Assembly (NCBI GenBank): GCA_013140935.1
Contig: JABFSD010000272.1
Coordinates: forward strand, 1 to 7,596
Origin: Acidobacteriota bacterium
Lineage (GTDB): Bacteria; Acidobacteriota; Blastocatellia; RBC074
Length of the DNA: 7,596 bases
Direction of reading: 5' to 3'
The notes beneath the pieces were generated by a model, which saw nothing but the letters and a program-made list of their open reading frames with translations, ran no database searches and was not told the DNA's origin. Shown one piece after another: positions 5,587-7,596 of the stretch. Both the position numbers and the translations under genes were made by a program. The stretch's first letter is position 1; each line of letters starts with the position of its first letter.

Positions 5587-7593
5587 TCAAGCACGTTCTG
5601 AGGCGGGCAATTCAAAGTGCAGATCGCGCGGCTGCTGGCACCGCTCACAATGCATTTGCAACGCCGCGATGCGCTTGCCGTCATAGAGCATCGTCACTTG
5701 CGGCCAATTGCGCAGCGGATAGTTCGCGCCGCATACGCACAGCATGTATTGCAACGTGCTTTGCATCTCGCTCGCGGGCAGTGCCGTTTCGGGCGTAGCG
5801 CCGGGCGGCACATAAACTTCAACCGTCTCTTTCGCCAGCACGGCGCTGCGTTGCCGATGCTGCATCCATTTCACCGCGAACCACGCCACCAGCGGCATCA
5901 GCAACAGGCCGAACAATCCAAACACGCGCATCTGTTGATTGAGCGAATTGGTAAAGCGCCCCGTTGACGATAGTGGCACTTTTGTCACTTCATCTATTCG
6001 TTCAATCGCTTCGTTCAAACGACGCGCCTCGCGGGCGCTGACAAAAGGCCGCAAGGTGCGCAGGCGATAACTCAGTCGCGTAGCGTCACCGACTTGCTCG
6101 TGCAGAAAGCGCAACGTCAACGCATCGTGTTCAATTTGATTTTGCTTTTCCGGCAAAGCCGCGCCGTGCACTTCGATGACGTGTTCGACCTCGAGCGGAA
6201 ACGTGAGCCGAATGCGTTTGTCGGAATTCGCCTCATGATTATTCAGATTAATGTAAGGCAATTCCTGCATGATGCGGTCGGCGACGAGCAATCGTTTGCT
6301 GTCTTTCCAAAACCTGCCGACGTTGAAACGTTCGATAAGGGTGAGTTCATTTTGAGCCGTGTCGTCATTCACTTGCAGCTTGCCGTCGGCAGTAACGCTG
6401 CGGTCGCTGTCGGTATAAGCGCGCAAGCGTTCTTGCGCCATCTCTTTAAGCGAAGTCGCCGCCAGATAAGAGCGCATCCCATCGGCTTCGCTGCCGCGAT
6501 AAATCGTCGTCACCTCCAACGCCGCCGTATTGTTCTCGCCCAGCGTGAAAACTTCGCGGACGGCTTTGAGCGGCGCGTTGCTCGCGTTCACGGGAATTGC
6601 GGCCAAATCCGTTACGCCAGATTGCACGGGCAAGCCGCGTCCGAAATTCGGATTGACGTGTTGTGCCAGCGCGCCGCGTTGCAAGCTCGCCGTCGCGTCG
6701 AACCAATAGGTCTTGTCGTCTAACTGCGCCCGCACAATCACGTGATCGAATGAGTAAGGCGAAGGCGGCAGGCTCTCGACCTGCTCATAGAGTTCCGTAT
6801 TCACCAGCGCCGGTTGCGCCGCGATGCCCAGCGCATTGAGCGCCGTGCAAAGCAACAGCGCCTTGTCTTTGCAATCGCCATAACGCCGCGCCAGCACCAA
6901 CGCCGGCGCATGGGGCAAGTGCGAATGCGGCCCCATCTCTATGCCCAGATAACGAATCTCGTCCTGCACAAAGCGCAAGGCCGCCAGCATGCGTTTTTCG
7001 GGTTCGGGCGAAACCTGCCGCCACGTTTCGATTTGCGCGCGCAATTGCGGCGACAAAGTTTTGTTCTGATAAAGCGGCAACGCCCACGCGACGACATCCT
7101 GCCAGCTTTGAAATTCGCTCACGTGCAAGATCGGATATTCGCTGGCCTCATCGCTCATACTCGGCGCGGCGGTGTTGCTGCGTTCCCAAACGTATTCGGT
7201 CAAGCTGCCCTGCGCTGTAACTTGCGGCTTGAGTTCCAGCCCGCGCACCGCGTGTTTCAACGGACGCGCCGACGGCCACAGCAAACGATAACGCAAGCGC
7301 GACACCGGCTCGGTTTCGACCAGATAACTCACGTCGGCGAACTTGCCGCCCAAGATCGGATTCTCACCGTTGACCGAATAGTCATATTCGATCACGTCGC
7401 CCACGCGCACGTCGTTCAGAATGACCAGCGCCGCCAGCGTGCCGTTAAACAGGCGTTCTTCCAGTTCAGATTCCTGTTGAACAAATTTGACTTCGCGCGG
7501 CTTCAACGCATTGATTGTCTGAGTGCCGCGCAAGATTTGAATGCGATGCAGCACAAGCCGCTGATAAGTCGGCTCGAATTCGATCTGTAACTG
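5587..7593 (-). CDS. DUF3857 and transglutaminase-like membrane protein, 5' part missing or broken
   Basis: Positions count from the GTG at 7554 (655 residues). Residues 1-125 match the second part of a DUF3857 domain (LNDVRVGDVIEYDYSVNG, 46-63; NPILGGKF, 65-72). Residues 190-300 are a transglutaminase-like core with the full triad C228 (RRYGDCKDK), H271 (SFDHV) and D286 (YWFDAT). A beta-rich region follows, then one membrane segment (about 543-564). A cytoplasmic-side tail has C606-x-C608 and C636-x-x-C639, suggestive of a zinc ribbon. The core is probably periplasmic. Relatives usually have a signal peptide and more DUF3857 sequence upstream. Here the frame stays open to 7593 with family-like residues (IEFEPTYQRL), then hits TAA at 7594-7596. 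There is no ATG or ribosome site before 7554, so the gene is probably truncated, frameshifted or affected by a sequence error. Substrate unknown. Confidence 0.85.
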   Translation of the reverse strand, partial: QLQIEFEPTYQRLVLHRIQILRGTQTINALKPREVKFVQQESELEERLFNGTLAALVILNDVRVGDVIEYDYSVNGENPILGGKFADVSYLVETEPVSRLRYRLLWPSARPLKHAVRGLELKPQVTAQGSLTEYVWERSNTAAPSMSDEASEYPILHVSEFQSWQDVVAWALPLYQNKTLSPQLRAQIETWRQVSPEPEKRMLAALRFVQDEIRYLGIEMGPHSHLPHAPALVLARRYGDCKDKALLLCTALNALGIAAQPALVNTELYEQVESLPPSPYSFDHVIVRAQLDDKTYWFDATASLQRGALAQHVNPNFGRGLPVQSGVTDLAAIPVNASNAPLKAVREVFTLGENNTAALEVTTIYRGSEADGMRSYLAATSLKEMAQERLRAYTDSDRSVTADGKLQVNDDTAQNELTLIERFNVGRFWKDSKRLLVADRIMQELPYINLNNHEANSDKRIRLTFPLEVEHVIEVHGAALPEKQNQIEHDALTLRFLHEQVGDATRLSYRLRTLRPFVSAREARRLNEAIERIDEVTKVPLSSTGRFTNSLNQQMRVFGLFGLLLMPLVAWFAVKWMQHRQRSAVLAKETVEVYVPPGATPETALPASEMQSTLQYMLCVCGANYPLRNWPQVTMLYDGKRIAALQMHCERCQQPRDLHFELPASERA

Positions 7594-7596
7594 TTA
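7594..7596 (-). other. In-frame TAA at the right edge, upstream of the DUF3857 gene
   Basis: The last three bases, TTA, read TAA on the minus strand, in frame with and 13 codons upstream of the first possible start (GTG 7554). The sequence directly after it (QLQIEFEPTYQ) looks like conserved domain interior rather than leader, so the stop is unexpected. It could be a nonsense mutation, the scar of an upstream frameshift, or an assembly error at a contig end. Confidence 0.6.

Noticed and set aside
6814..7590. Long plus-strand open frames opposite the transglutaminase-like gene (also 6094-6723)
   Set aside because: Their composition is Arg/Gln/His-rich and they show no motifs. They are antisense shadows of a protein with a clear Cys-His-Asp triad.

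Overview
All recognisable genes in this window lie on the minus strand, so it reads biologically from right to left. The DNA is moderately GC-rich, codons often end in G or C, and the proteins are Gram-negative-like: two M16 peptidases with signal peptides and one membrane-anchored transglutaminase-like protein. No gene is a taxonomic marker. The mix of a split M16 pair, a CpsB/YwqE-type PHP phosphatase and a DUF3857/transglutaminase protein would fit an environmental Gram-negative bacterium, perhaps an Acidobacteriota lineage; this is a low-confidence guess from general familiarity.

Layout in the direction of transcription. (1) 7593-5587: DUF3857 plus transglutaminase-like protein with a C-terminal membrane segment and a possible zinc ribbon. 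Its frame meets a TAA at the extreme right edge, inside what looks like conserved domain sequence, so its 5' part is missing or broken. (2) 5484-4651: PHP-domain phosphoesterase of the CpsB/CapC/YwqE type. (3) 4646-4113: RibD-C/DHFR-fold reductase, 4 nt behind the phosphatase gene. (4) 4090-3458: small PD-(D/E)XK nuclease-fold protein. (5) 3412-1925: M16 zinc peptidase with an intact HXXEH site. (6) 1902-1294: a second, divergent copy of the PD-(D/E)XK protein. (7) 1275-1: M16 homologue that has lost HXXEH but keeps the R/Y pair, cut by the left edge. Spacers from gene 2 onward are 4-45 nt and no convincing terminator or promoter is visible, so genes 2-7 could be one transcript.

Two points stand out. 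First, the two M16 proteins split one active site: the upstream one carries the zinc site and lacks the R/Y pair, and the downstream one shows the reverse, as in known obligate M16 heterodimers. Second, the two homologous nuclease-fold genes alternate with the two peptidase genes (nuclease, peptidase, nuclease, peptidase). One of them separates the two halves of a presumed heterodimer. The nuclease-fold genes look more AT-rich than the peptidase genes in hand-counted rows and have their own Shine-Dalgarno sequences, which suggests insertion into an older peptidase operon. No intergenic stretch exceeds about 110 bases. I saw no tRNA, rRNA, CRISPR array, transposase or attachment site.
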